DNA of 64,000 nucleotides from NCBI RefSeq assembly GCF_016924145.1, contig NZ_JAFFZO010000024.1:1-64000 (forward strand). Reading direction: 5' to 3'. The DNA is from Amphritea pacifica (GTDB lineage: Bacteria > Pseudomonadota > Gammaproteobacteria > Pseudomonadales > Balneatricaceae). This document shows positions 49,401 through 57,131 of this stretch, piece after piece. The notes under the pieces are model-generated. The model made no database searches. It was given only the letters and a program-made list of their open reading frames with translations, and had not been told where the DNA came from. Both the position numbers and the translations under genes were made by a program. Numbering within the stretch: the first letter of the stretch is position 1; each line of letters begins with the position of its first letter.

Positions 49401-49851
49401 ACTGAAACAGGGAATAGAGATCAACCTGCGGGTTCCTGCACTGATTCCGGATGAATATCTGCCAGACGTCCACAACCGCCTGATCATGTATAAACGGATA
49501 GCCAATGGCAAAAGCGAAACGGAACTGAAAGAGTTGCAGATCGAGATGATCGACCGCTTCGGCATACTGCCTGAGCAGACCAAAAATCTGTTCCGTCAGA
49601 CGCTGCTGAAACTGCACTGTGAACAGCTCGGCATCACAAAAATTGATGCCGGTGAACACGGAGGCCGAATCGATTTTGATACCGATACTGTGGTTGATCC
49701 CTTCAAACTGGTGCAACTGGTACAACAGCAACCACAAAAATTTCAGTTTGGCGGCCCCAGTCAGCTGAAGTTCACCCTGAAGATGGATAAAATAGAGCAG
49801 CGTTTTCAAGCTGTGGAACAGCTACTCCAGCAATTGACCGGGAATTCATAA
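46402..49851 (+). CDS. mfd: Transcription-repair coupling factor Mfd
   Basis: About 1149 residues. A UvrB-like N-terminal module (FSDWETLPYDNFSPHQDIIS, AIIDIFPMGSNTPYRIELFD) is followed by the RNA polymerase-interacting domain (about 470-545; VVHIDHGVGRYRGLVTLEL). The RecG-like translocase has Walker A GDVGFGKTEVAMRAA (about 631), DEEH box IIDEEHRFGVQQ (about 731) and the TRCF motif region HQLRGRVGRS; a C-terminal inhibitory domain ends it. Mfd removes stalled polymerase and recruits UvrA. TTG codons at 46393 and 46396 are in frame, but GTG 46402 lies 10 bases after GGAG. The stop overlaps the csiV start (TAATG). Confidence 0.96.
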   Translation: MFKQEYQLPRTAGDIRRIGNLSGSGRGMLTTEIAEQHPGLILCITNDSDGASRLQSEIGFYGNNGVECMLFSDWETLPYDNFSPHQDIISERLNTLYRLPQMQRGVLIIPASTLMQRVAPQRFLDGNSLILDQGQSLNLDEMRRKLADAGYHLTETVYEHGEFAIRGAIIDIFPMGSNTPYRIELFDDEVDTLRSFDPESQRSIDKVDKIRVLPAKEFPFDELSIRNFKQRWRETFDVDYKRCSVYQDVNDGISPPGIEYYQPLFFDTSATLFDYLPDNVLIITETDLEDHCNQFWQEVQERYEERRYDIERPILPPDRLFIPANELFGTLKKMQRIQLQQGKTQARPESGRYNLPLTEPPELTINAQSARPLAAVESFLAETRDRVLFCAESAGRREALIELLGRIHIKPHPVDSLQQFLDDGYPVNICIFPLEQGLSAPDRFHLITETQLFGHQVFQRRRRSREQEQSDQIIKNLTELNIGAPVVHIDHGVGRYRGLVTLELDSQTSEFLKLEYANEANLYVPVTSLHLISRYSGAGDELAPLHRLGTEQWSKARRKAAEKVRDTAAELLDIYARRAARRGHQFDSPDKHYASFSAAFPFEETVDQANAIQAVIQDMQSEQPMDRLVCGDVGFGKTEVAMRAAFMAVQSNKQVAILVPTTLLAQQHYENFRDRFADWPVNVELISRFRSGKESNAVLKSLTEGKTDIVIGTHKLLQGDIRFSDLGLLIIDEEHRFGVQQKERLKSLRSEVDILTLTATPIPRTLNMAMSGIRDLSIIATPPARRLSVKTFVRQADKALKKEAILRELLRGGQVYYLHNEVKDIEQTAAEINALVPEARVGIGHGQMRERELEQVMSDFYHKRFNVLVCTTIIETGIDVPNANTIIIDRADKFGLAQLHQLRGRVGRSHHQAYAYLMTPHPKAMTSDAVKRLEAISSADELGAGFTLATHDMEIRGTGELLGEGQSGQIQNVGFSLYLEMLEQAVEAIREGKTPNLDAPLKQGIEINLRVPALIPDEYLPDVHNRLIMYKRIANGKSETELKELQIEMIDRFGILPEQTKNLFRQTLLKLHCEQLGITKIDAGEHGGRIDFDTDTVVDPFKLVQLVQQQPQKFQFGGPSQLKFTLKMDKIEQRFQAVEQLLQQLTGNS

Positions 49852-50594
49852 TGACCAAGCTTACTTCAGGGATCGTACTGACTCTGACCCTGATTCTGTT
49901 TAATAGCAGCCCAGCCCAGGCCGACACCTCAAACTATAAGGTCGAACTGCTGATTTTCAGCCATCAGTCTTCGGATACTCTGGGTGATGAAATCTGGCCT
50001 CTTATCGACGCAATTCCGCCACGTCGCAGCCGCGCCCTGGAATACAACCAGCAAGGCCAGCAGATCGGCTTTTTCACCCGCCTGCCAAAATCATCACTAT
50101 CACTGAGCAGCAACCAGGCCAGCCTGAGACGCAGTTCACTCTACCGGGTACTCTTCCATGAAGCCTGGATTCAACCGATCGGCGAAGTCAAGAACCAGCA
50201 CGTAATCAGAATCAACGGCGGAGAGATACTCGACAATGGCCTGTATGAGCTGGACGGCTATATCTCCATTGATAAAGGCCGCTACCTGCATTTTCGCAGC
50301 GACCTGTTTCATAGCCGCAGACTCAGCCCGACAGAGAGCCAGATGCTGCTAAAACCCTCAACAGGCCCTACCCCGGCAGATAAAACACCGCTGAGTGATG
50401 AGCCTACGACTGCAACGCCGGCAGATCAGCCTGAAGGCAGCAGCGTCAATGGCAACCGTTACCTGACACAAACCACTATTCCAGACTTCCTCACAGTGGA
50501 GATGGAGAGTGCCCGGCGGATGCGCAGCAATGAACTGCACTATATCGACCATCCCCTGTTCGGCATGCTGGTGAAGATATCGCCAGTTAAATAA
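49851..50594 (+). CDS. csiV: CsiV-family periplasmic protein
   Basis: 247 residues with a Sec signal peptide (LTLTLILFNSSPAQA, cleavage near 24), then YKVELLIFSHQSS and later YELDGYISIDKGRYLHFRSD, the CsiV pattern. In Vibrio CsiV binds peptidoglycan and is needed for growth with D-amino acids through LpoA. A Thr/Pro/Ala-rich linker (about 165-195) precedes the conserved C-terminus RSNELHYIDHPLFGMLVKIS. It is translationally coupled to mfd. Confidence 0.83.
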   Translation: MTKLTSGIVLTLTLILFNSSPAQADTSNYKVELLIFSHQSSDTLGDEIWPLIDAIPPRRSRALEYNQQGQQIGFFTRLPKSSLSLSSNQASLRRSSLYRVLFHEAWIQPIGEVKNQHVIRINGGEILDNGLYELDGYISIDKGRYLHFRSDLFHSRRLSPTESQMLLKPSTGPTPADKTPLSDEPTTATPADQPEGSSVNGNRYLTQTTIPDFLTVEMESARRMRSNELHYIDHPLFGMLVKISPVK

Positions 50595-50596
50595 AA

Positions 50597-50616
50597 AACG
50601 GAGCGTTCGCTCCGTT
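50597..50616. terminator. Terminator hairpin between csiV and the DUF2750 gene
   Basis: AACGGAGCG-TT-CGCTCCGTT is a perfect 9-bp stem. On the minus strand it is followed by TTTTTTAT, so it mainly terminates the DUF2750 gene. On the plus strand the T tract is poor. Confidence 0.8.
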
Positions 50617-50663
50617 GTTACCTCACAACAGCCGGAAACGATGCTCCGGCTGACTGAATCAGA

Positions 50664-51068
50664 CTATCGTTTGCGCGACCGTTTTACTTCCCGGATCAGC
50701 ATCATATCAAGCTCTTCAGGCCAGACCACCAGACCATCTTCTTCCCCTCCGCTACCCGGTAGCGGAAACACCACCACAGCAAAACCATCCTCTTCCAGAC
50801 CGGGCGTCCAGCGATGGTTCCACTGTTTAAGGGTAATCGGCATCGCCTCACAATCGGACCACTCGCCGGTTGCCCACTGCTCAGCATATTCCAGATCCGG
50901 CCAAACCGGCACACAATCCTCATCATCAGTATTCAGCATCACGCTGCCATGGGCATCAGTGAGAATCCAGACCTCTCCGGTTTCAACCACACGGTGGATC
51001 ATATAGTCGAAGCGCTGCTCCGCATCCAATCCGGCAACCCGGTCTAACTCACTCTGTTCTAAAGCCAC
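50664..51068 (-). CDS. DUF2750 domain protein
   Basis: 134 residues matching DUF2750 throughout: AEQRFDYMIHRVVETGEVWI, VPVWPDLEYAEQWATGEWSD, LKQWNHRWTPGLEEDGFAVV and a C-terminal VVWPEELDMML. It is soluble and acidic. Function unknown. The start is GTG 51068 with GGAG 8 bases upstream. It is a single-gene unit between two terminators. Confidence 0.88.
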   Translation of the reverse strand: MALEQSELDRVAGLDAEQRFDYMIHRVVETGEVWILTDAHGSVMLNTDDEDCVPVWPDLEYAEQWATGEWSDCEAMPITLKQWNHRWTPGLEEDGFAVVVFPLPGSGGEEDGLVVWPEELDMMLIREVKRSRKR

Positions 51069-51095
51069 TTATCTTTCTCCATCACCCTGCCGGGC

Positions 51096-51120
51096 AAAAA
51101 AAAAGGCACCAGAGGCGCCT
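51096..51120 (-). terminator. Rho-independent terminator after the MscS-family gene
   Basis: On the minus strand, AGGCGC-CTCTG-GTGCCT is followed by T9, 13 bases after the channel gene stop. Confidence 0.85.
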
Positions 51121-51132
51121 CTGTAACAATGA

Positions 51133-52236
51133 TTAAACCGGATCAGGCTGAGGCCCTTCATTCTCAAGATGTATGGTTTGTGTCGGAAACGCAAAGTCTG
51201 CCTCATGCTCATGCACGATGCGGATGATCTGCCCCATCACATCCTGCTTAACCTGATGAAAATGCACCCAATTGGTCGTTTTGGTAAAGGTATAGACAAA
51301 AAACTCCAGCGAATAGGGAGCAAAGCTATTGAGATTAACAATCAGTGTCTGGCTGTCATCGATCTCCGGATGATTAATCAGCATCTCCCTGACATCATTA
51401 ATCACCCCCTCTATTCGCGCTGAATCTTCATAACGCAGACCGATCTTTTCATAGATACGGCGGTTAGTCATGCGTGAAGGGTTTTCCAGCGAGATACTTG
51501 CAAAGGTGCCATTAGGCACATACAGCGGTCGTTTATCAAAGGTACGGATACAGGTCAGCCGCCAGCCAATATCCTCCACCGTCCCTTCAATCTCTTTGTC
51601 CGGCGAACGCACCCAGTCACCCACTTTGAAGGGCCGGTCGAGATAGATCATCAGGCCGCCAAAGAAATTTGCCAACAGATCTTTGGCAGCAAAACCCACC
51701 GCGATACCGCCGATACCGCCGAACGCCAATACGCCAGAAATACTGTAACCGAAGGTCTGTAGCACCACTAAAACCGCAGTAATGATAATCGACAGCCGCA
51801 GTAGTTTACCCAGCGCACTCACAGTGGTCTCGTCCATCGGATTCTTTACTTTTTCATCCGACACCAGCACCCCTTCCGCCTGACTGATAAAGCGGATCAG
51901 GAACCAGGCGATCATCACAATCACCATCACTCTGCGCAGCGGATCGACCAGCCCCATCAATACGGAATCAGCCCCGGGATCTGCCAGCTCAAATGCCAGA
52001 CTCAGCCCCAACACCCAGATTAACAGCGCAATGGGACGACGCGCGGCATAGAGTAAAATGTCATCCCAGATATTACGGGTTTTTTGCAGCTGAGCTTCTA
52101 ACCGCCGAAACAGGCGATTGGAGATGAAATTTGCCAACATGGTGAGGAAAACCACGACAAACACCTGAAAAATCCAGGCCTCAGCATAGCCGTCCAATCC
52201 CAGCTGTGTGAAAATTTGCGCAATTTGCTCCTGCAT
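51133..52236 (-). CDS. MscS-family mechanosensitive ion channel
   Basis: 367 residues. Several N-terminal helices lead to the pore-lining helix region FGGIGGIAVGFAAKDLLANFFGG (Gly/Ala-packed TM3, about 170-192). The beta domain follows with FKVGDWVRSPDKEIEGTVED and a C-terminal alpha-beta domain. It is longer than E. coli MscS (286), with two extra N-terminal helices as in YbdG-like channels. It protects against hypo-osmotic shock by family analogy. It lies 18 bases downstream of nagZ and may be cotranscribed. Confidence 0.9.
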   Translation of the reverse strand: MQEQIAQIFTQLGLDGYAEAWIFQVFVVVFLTMLANFISNRLFRRLEAQLQKTRNIWDDILLYAARRPIALLIWVLGLSLAFELADPGADSVLMGLVDPLRRVMVIVMIAWFLIRFISQAEGVLVSDEKVKNPMDETTVSALGKLLRLSIIITAVLVVLQTFGYSISGVLAFGGIGGIAVGFAAKDLLANFFGGLMIYLDRPFKVGDWVRSPDKEIEGTVEDIGWRLTCIRTFDKRPLYVPNGTFASISLENPSRMTNRRIYEKIGLRYEDSARIEGVINDVREMLINHPEIDDSQTLIVNLNSFAPYSLEFFVYTFTKTTNWVHFHQVKQDVMGQIIRIVHEHEADFAFPTQTIHLENEGPQPDPV

Positions 52237-52254
52237 GACATCGCTCCAATAGAT

Positions 52255-53274
52255 CTAATGAATATTGACTAACTGATTAGCTAAACCTGTGGCACGCTGC
52301 CAGCGCGCAGTGCTGCGAATATCATCAAAACAATAACTGTGTACTGCTTTCATGCGCTTAATACGCTTTGACCCCGGATGCCCCAGTTGCTCCAGATAGT
52401 CCAGCACCTGCAGTGCAGCAGGACGATTATTACATACCAGCAGCATGTCGCAACCCGCATCCAGCGCCTGCGCTGCACGGGCCTCAAAACTGCCGGCAAC
52501 ACTGGCCCCTTCCATGGTCAGATCATCACTGAAGACCACCCCATCAAACTCCATGCCGGCGCGCAGCCGCTGACCAATCCAGTAGGATGAAAAACCCGCC
52601 GGCCGATCATCCACCTGGCGATAGATCACATGCGCAGGCATCACCGCATCCAGCCCCTGCTGTATTAACCGGGTAAAGGGAATCAGGTCCTGCGTTTCAA
52701 TCTCCTCCAGACTGCGCTCATCAACGGGAACGTCGAGATGAGAATCCGCAACCACCCAGCCATGCCCGGGAAAGTGTTTACCGGTGGATGCCATACCTGC
52801 CTGGCGCATACCGTCAATAAAGCCGCCAGCTAACGCCGTGACGGTTTCAGGACTGCCGGAGAACGCCCGGTCTCCAATCACCTGGCTAACGCCAAAATCA
52901 AGATCCAGTACCGGCGCAAAGCTGATATCGATACCATAGCTGATCAACTCGGCAGCCATCAGCCAGCCCAGTTCTGTCGCCACTGTCACCGCATTACCCC
53001 GGTCCTGACTGTATAGTGTTCCCAGAACAGACATTGGCGGCAACCGGGTAAAACCATCGCGAAAGCGCTGCACCCGTCCCCCTTCCTGATCGACAGCGAT
53101 CAGCAGCTGCGGCGCACAAAGGCGAACTTCCTGAATCAGATCAGATAATTGCTGCGGGGAGTGATAATTCCGGCTAAACAGGATAAGACCGCCCACCTGA
53201 GGGTTCTTCAAAAGGCGTTTATCATCCTCTGTCAGACTCAGACCGGCGATGTCCAGCATCAATGCTCCAGACAT
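52255..53274 (-). CDS. nagZ: Beta-N-acetylhexosaminidase NagZ
   Basis: 339 residues, glycoside hydrolase family 3. The flexible catalytic loop KHFPGHGWVVADSHLD (about 167-182) carries the Asp-His dyad, and GVVFSDDLTMEGASV (about 249-263) holds the nucleophile Asp. RVQRFRDGFTRLPPM lies near the substrate site. NagZ removes GlcNAc from muropeptides in cytoplasmic cell-wall recycling. Its neighbourhood with a PsrA-like regulator and a peptidoglycan transpeptidase matches Pseudomonas gene order in part. Confidence 0.95.
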   Translation of the reverse strand: MSGALMLDIAGLSLTEDDKRLLKNPQVGGLILFSRNYHSPQQLSDLIQEVRLCAPQLLIAVDQEGGRVQRFRDGFTRLPPMSVLGTLYSQDRGNAVTVATELGWLMAAELISYGIDISFAPVLDLDFGVSQVIGDRAFSGSPETVTALAGGFIDGMRQAGMASTGKHFPGHGWVVADSHLDVPVDERSLEEIETQDLIPFTRLIQQGLDAVMPAHVIYRQVDDRPAGFSSYWIGQRLRAGMEFDGVVFSDDLTMEGASVAGSFEARAAQALDAGCDMLLVCNNRPAALQVLDYLEQLGHPGSKRIKRMKAVHSYCFDDIRSTARWQRATGLANQLVNIH

Positions 53275-53297
53275 TGCTTTTTTCTCTTCTGTTAGAA

Positions 53298-53771
53298 CTA
53301 CTCTATGAAAACCAGGGTACCGACACTGACACGCTCAAACAGCTCCGCTATATCGTTATTACGCATACGGATACACCCATGCGACAGAGGCTGTCCCATG
53401 GGTTCACTGTCAGGAGTACCGTGAATGTATATATAGCGCTGCATTGTATCAACGCCGGACAACCGATTGCGACCTATTTCACAGCCAGACAACCAGAGAA
53501 TGCGGGTCAGAATCCAGTCCCGCTGGGGATAGCGACGCGCCAAATCCGCCGAGTACGTTTCACCCGTATCACGACGACCGACAAAAACGGTATTAAGAGG
53601 CTTTCCTGCGCCAATTTTGGCGCGTATCAGGTGTTTACCACGGGGTGTGCAGCCACTGTTTTTTTGCTCACCGGGGCCGTTCAGAGCGGTTGAGACCGGA
53701 TAGTCCGCCACACACTCAGCGTCCTGCCACACTTCCAGACGCTGATGAATTATTGAAACCCGGATATACAT
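53298..53771 (-). CDS. L,D-transpeptidase (YkuD domain) family protein
   Basis: 157 residues from ATG 53771; the frame is open to 53819, which would overlap the tetR gene. The YkuD active site reads GTPDSEPMGQPLSHGCIRMR (about 122-141) with His, Ser, Cys and Arg of the HxxxSHGCxR motif. No signal peptide or membrane anchor is visible, unusual for enzymes that cross-link periplasmic peptidoglycan. It may be cytoplasmic, like LdtA-type relatives annotated near nagZ. It lies 23 bases upstream of nagZ. Confidence 0.9.
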   Translation of the reverse strand: MYIRVSIIHQRLEVWQDAECVADYPVSTALNGPGEQKNSGCTPRGKHLIRAKIGAGKPLNTVFVGRRDTGETYSADLARRYPQRDWILTRILWLSGCEIGRNRLSGVDTMQRYIYIHGTPDSEPMGQPLSHGCIRMRNNDIAELFERVSVGTLVFIE

Positions 53772-53787
53772 AAACCCGCTTATACCC

Positions 53788-54447
53788 CTAGATGCGGGTG
53801 AACGGGGTATGCTCCGCACGCGCTTGCAGGCCAGCCACCAGCACGGGGATCATGCGATGCAGAGTACGTTCGACCTCAGCACTGCGCTCGAATTCGCGCA
53901 TCTCTATCGCCACCAGGGTCTGGAAATTGGACAGGGTAAAAATGATCGACCCCATCAGAAAGTGTAAGCGCCAGAAAAACTCTTCATCCTCCATGACCGC
54001 TGCATCTTTACGCAACAGCTCAATAAAAACAGAAAAGGAATCCCGGTGACGGGCCAGCATAGCATCACGCAGCTCTTGCTGATTTTTCATATAGATCAGT
54101 TCCAGCAGGCGCATAAAGACCGGCAACGCAAACTGCCTGGACTTCCCCAGCTGCAGCAGTGTGCGCATCAGCATCTCTAAAAGCTCTTGCGCTGTGATGG
54201 TACCATCTTTCATATCCGCCTGACGCTCACTGAGTGAATCCTGCAGATTTGATACCAGCGGGGTCAGATATTTTTCAGCGACCGCTGTAATCAGACCTTT
54301 TTTAGAACCGAAATGGTAATTTACCGCTGCCAGATTAACTTTTGCAGCGCTGGTAATCTCCCGCATTGTCGTTTCAGCAAAACCCTGTTCAGCAAACAGC
54401 GCTTCGGCAGATAACAATATTTTCCGTGCGGTTGCAGACTGTCGCAT
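53788..54447 (-). CDS. TetR-family regulator, PsrA-like
   Basis: 219 residues from ATG 54447 (GGGAG 6 bases upstream); an upstream frame to 54507 is discarded. The HTH region ALFAEQGFAETTMREITSAA and KVNLAAVNYHFGSKKGLITA closely match PsrA of Pseudomonas, a long-chain fatty-acid-responsive regulator of beta-oxidation and rpoS. In Pseudomonas psrA lies next to nagZ as well, which supports the relation. The ligand-binding half is less conserved, so the effector remains an inference. Confidence 0.85.
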   Translation of the reverse strand: MRQSATARKILLSAEALFAEQGFAETTMREITSAAKVNLAAVNYHFGSKKGLITAVAEKYLTPLVSNLQDSLSERQADMKDGTITAQELLEMLMRTLLQLGKSRQFALPVFMRLLELIYMKNQQELRDAMLARHRDSFSVFIELLRKDAAVMEDEEFFWRLHFLMGSIIFTLSNFQTLVAIEMREFERSAEVERTLHRMIPVLVAGLQARAEHTPFTRI

Positions 54448-54579
54448 TGATGCTCCCTTAGCCGGGTCGCGAATGCCATCAGAACATCCTGATAAAATCC
54501 GCTTCATATGTTTGAAACTTTTACAATATGATTATAAGCGACAATCAGATAAATGCTGACATTTCCCTTACCATTTTGG

Positions 54580-55656
54580 TTACTTAGCCAAAAAATGGGA
54601 GTTTAGAATACGTCCTGCCCATTTCGTAAACAGGGTGTCAGTTGTTTTAATCGACATCTCAGAAAGACGATCTTGAAGGGTCTTCTTATACTCATACCGG
54701 ACCGTATAGACATCGGCTTCTTCACACGCCTGAGTCAGATATTCATCGCTGGTAGAGATCTCATCAATCAGATTGACCTCCAGCGCTCGCCGACCGAACC
54801 AAACCTCACCGGTTGCTACTTTTTCAAGATCAACCTGAGGCCGGAACTCGCCAACAAACTCTTTGAAAAGACTATGGGTATCTTCCAGATCTTCAATGAA
54901 TTTCTGCCGGCCCTTTTCAGTATTCTCTCCCATCACCGTCAGGGTGCGCTTATACTCACCCGCCGTCAGCACTTCATAGTCAATATCATGCTTTTTTAAT
55001 AAACGGTGAAAATTGGGCAACTGAGCCACCACACCGATCGATCCGAGTATCGAGAACGGCGCTGCTACAATCTTGTCCGCCAGGCAAGCCATCATATAGC
55101 CGCCACTGGCCGCGACTTTATCGACACACACTGTCAGCGGGACTCCCCGCCGCTTAATCCGCTCCAGCTGAGAGGAAGCCAGACCATAGCTATGCACCAT
55201 CCCACCGGGACTTTCCAGACGGATAACCACTTCATCCTTCTCGGTCGCCATGGTCAGCACGGCGGTGATCTCTTCACGCATCGGCTCAAGCTCTGAGGCT
55301 TTAATATCACCATCGAAATCCAGTACAAAAACCCGTTTACGTTCCGGCTCAGCATCAGGCTGGGATTTAGTTTTCTTCAGAGCTTTTTTGCGTGCCTTAG
55401 CTTCCTGCTTTTCCTGCTTCTCTTCCGCTTTCAGTTGCTGCTTATAAACTTCAGAATCCAGCACTACCTCTTTCAGCGCATGCTCCATATCCTCCAGCGT
55501 TTCATTCATGCTGTGAATACTGAGATATCCCTCTTTACTGTCTCGCTTATTCCGTGATGCCACTGCGCCTATGGCGACAATAACCAGAATAATGGCGCCG
55601 ACCACTGTCAGCGCTTTTGCCAGGAACAATCCGTAACTTGCCAGAAAATCGACCAC
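54580..55656 (-). CDS. sohB: Inner-membrane peptidase SohB (S49 family)
   Basis: 358 residues. It begins VDFLASYGLFLAKALTVVGA with an N-terminal membrane helix, then a basic coiled region (about 75-100). The S49 domain has VIRLESPGGMVHSYGLASSQ and the nucleophile Ser in VDKVAASGGYMMACLADKIV (about 177-196). The conserved Lys lies further on in GEYKRTLTVMGENTEKG. It is a SppA relative that acts at the periplasmic face. Length and N-terminus match E. coli SohB (349). Confidence 0.94.
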   Translation of the reverse strand: MVDFLASYGLFLAKALTVVGAIILVIVAIGAVASRNKRDSKEGYLSIHSMNETLEDMEHALKEVVLDSEVYKQQLKAEEKQEKQEAKARKKALKKTKSQPDAEPERKRVFVLDFDGDIKASELEPMREEITAVLTMATEKDEVVIRLESPGGMVHSYGLASSQLERIKRRGVPLTVCVDKVAASGGYMMACLADKIVAAPFSILGSIGVVAQLPNFHRLLKKHDIDYEVLTAGEYKRTLTVMGENTEKGRQKFIEDLEDTHSLFKEFVGEFRPQVDLEKVATGEVWFGRRALEVNLIDEISTSDEYLTQACEEADVYTVRYEYKKTLQDRLSEMSIKTTDTLFTKWAGRILNSHFLAK

Positions 55657-55779
55657 CTAACACTCCAGATCTTTAAGCCCTTGGGGGCAATTCAATATAT
55701 TGATTTATGGTCGGGTAATGTACCATACAACCCACCGAGGCAATATCACTGAATACAAAATTGGAGAGCTGAATCAAAT

Positions 55780-56115
55780 ATGTCTGAAGCAATCACTGTC
55801 ACCCGGGTTATAGAAAAGCTTTCCAGTCGCTTTATTCCGGAAAACACCTCCGCAGTGTCGGCCACATTCCAATTTATACTGAGTGATGCGGACGACTTCT
55901 ATTTCACGATCGCTGACCAGCAACTGACGGTTGCCCTTGGCGAACATCAGGACCCGGATATCACCCTGATCACCAATAGCGACACTTTTATCCGTGTGGT
56001 CACAGGTGAGAAGGATGGCATGAGCGCCTACCTCACCGGCAAACTCAGAGCCGAAGGCAATGTAATGCTGGCAACACAGCTGGGTAAGTACTTCAGTAAA
56101 GACAAACGCGGCTAA
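55780..56115 (+). CDS. SCP2 sterol-carrier-domain protein
   Basis: 111 residues comprising one SCP2-like lipid-binding domain: AVSATFQFILSDADDFYFTI and DITLITNSDTFIRVVTGEKDG, ending KLRAEGNVMLATQLGKYF. Stand-alone SCP2 proteins are thought to bind lipids, and relatives (UbiJ, UbiT) assist ubiquinone synthesis. Nothing here ties it to those specifically. It overlaps the convergent nudC by 4 bases. Confidence 0.87.
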   Translation: MSEAITVTRVIEKLSSRFIPENTSAVSATFQFILSDADDFYFTIADQQLTVALGEHQDPDITLITNSDTFIRVVTGEKDGMSAYLTGKLRAEGNVMLATQLGKYFSKDKRG

Positions 56116-56885
56116 TCCGCGACTTTGCAGCGCTTTATGAACTCATCAATCAGTTGACGGGATATGGTAAACGGTGGAGGAATAGGTGCCTCATCCAGCT
56201 CACTGTAGTGAAACCAGCGCGCATCGACTATTTCACCTGGCTCTGGCACGATCTCCCCGGATACATAATCGGCAAAAAAGCCCAGCATCAGCGAATGAGG
56301 AAAAGGCCAGGACTGACTGCAGTGATAGCGAATATTGGTAACCTCAACACCCACCTCCTCTCTGACCTCACGCGCCAGGGCATCTTCAGCACTTTCCCCC
56401 GCTTCAATAAACCCCGCCAGCGTGCTGTATCTGGGTTCAGTGAATCGAACGCCCTGCGCCAGTATGCAATACTCACCGCGGGTCACCAGCGTGATAATGC
56501 AGGGAGAGAGCCTGGGGTACTGAGTCAGACCACAACCATCACACTGCTTGGCCAGATCCTGATGGTGATGCCGTAAAGCATCTCCACAACGGGGGCAGAA
56601 GTTGTGATCGCGACTCCAGGTTGCCACCTGAGCGGCTCTCGAAAGCAGAGGAAACATCGACTCCTCGGAGCGGGACAGCAGTTGCCGCAGCTGCAAACCC
56701 GGGGTTTCATGGGGCAACACGTCCTCAGGCATAATCATCAGTCTTACCTGCTGTTGCGGCAACAAAGTCAGATCATATTCCTCCAGTGCGAGGCGATGGT
56801 CGCAGCAGGGCTGAGTAAAAATCCAACGCCCCTGCAGATCTGACCAAACCCGGTGGCCCGATGAATAAATATATTCAATTTCCAT
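56112..56885 (-). CDS. nudC: NADH pyrophosphatase NudC
   Basis: 257 residues from ATG 56885. A zinc ribbon (FCPRCGDALRHH...CDGCG, about 106-132) precedes the Nudix box GFIEAGESAEDALAREVREE (about 168-187), with the NudC-specific SQPWPFPxS-like motif CSQSWPFPHSLMLGF after it. NudC hydrolyses NADH and removes NAD caps from RNA. The single Gln-to-Ser shift in the SQPWPFP motif is minor. Confidence 0.93.
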   Translation of the reverse strand: MEIEYIYSSGHRVWSDLQGRWIFTQPCCDHRLALEEYDLTLLPQQQVRLMIMPEDVLPHETPGLQLRQLLSRSEESMFPLLSRAAQVATWSRDHNFCPRCGDALRHHHQDLAKQCDGCGLTQYPRLSPCIITLVTRGEYCILAQGVRFTEPRYSTLAGFIEAGESAEDALAREVREEVGVEVTNIRYHCSQSWPFPHSLMLGFFADYVSGEIVPEPGEIVDARWFHYSELDEAPIPPPFTISRQLIDEFIKRCKVAD

Positions 56886-57131
56886 AATATTTGTTGAACC
56901 TAAGCAAAAACAGACCAATAAACAGTGATTTCAGGCATATATGTCACCTGAAAACTAGGGTACTCTTAACAGGTTAAGCAGACTTTTGATTTAACAAAAC
57001 TCCTGCTAACCTACGTCAAAATTATAATAACATTCACTACTTAACTTACATTGGAAAGACTGTAATCACTACATTTAGCATGATGCACAGAAACTTTCCA
57101 CAGGCCCGAATTGGCACAGGACCCCGTATCG

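Noticed and set aside
57105-57130. TGGCAC upstream of nhaB as a sigma-54 promoter element
   Set aside because: The matching -12 TTGC element is absent at the required spacing, and it overlaps the probable leader codons.
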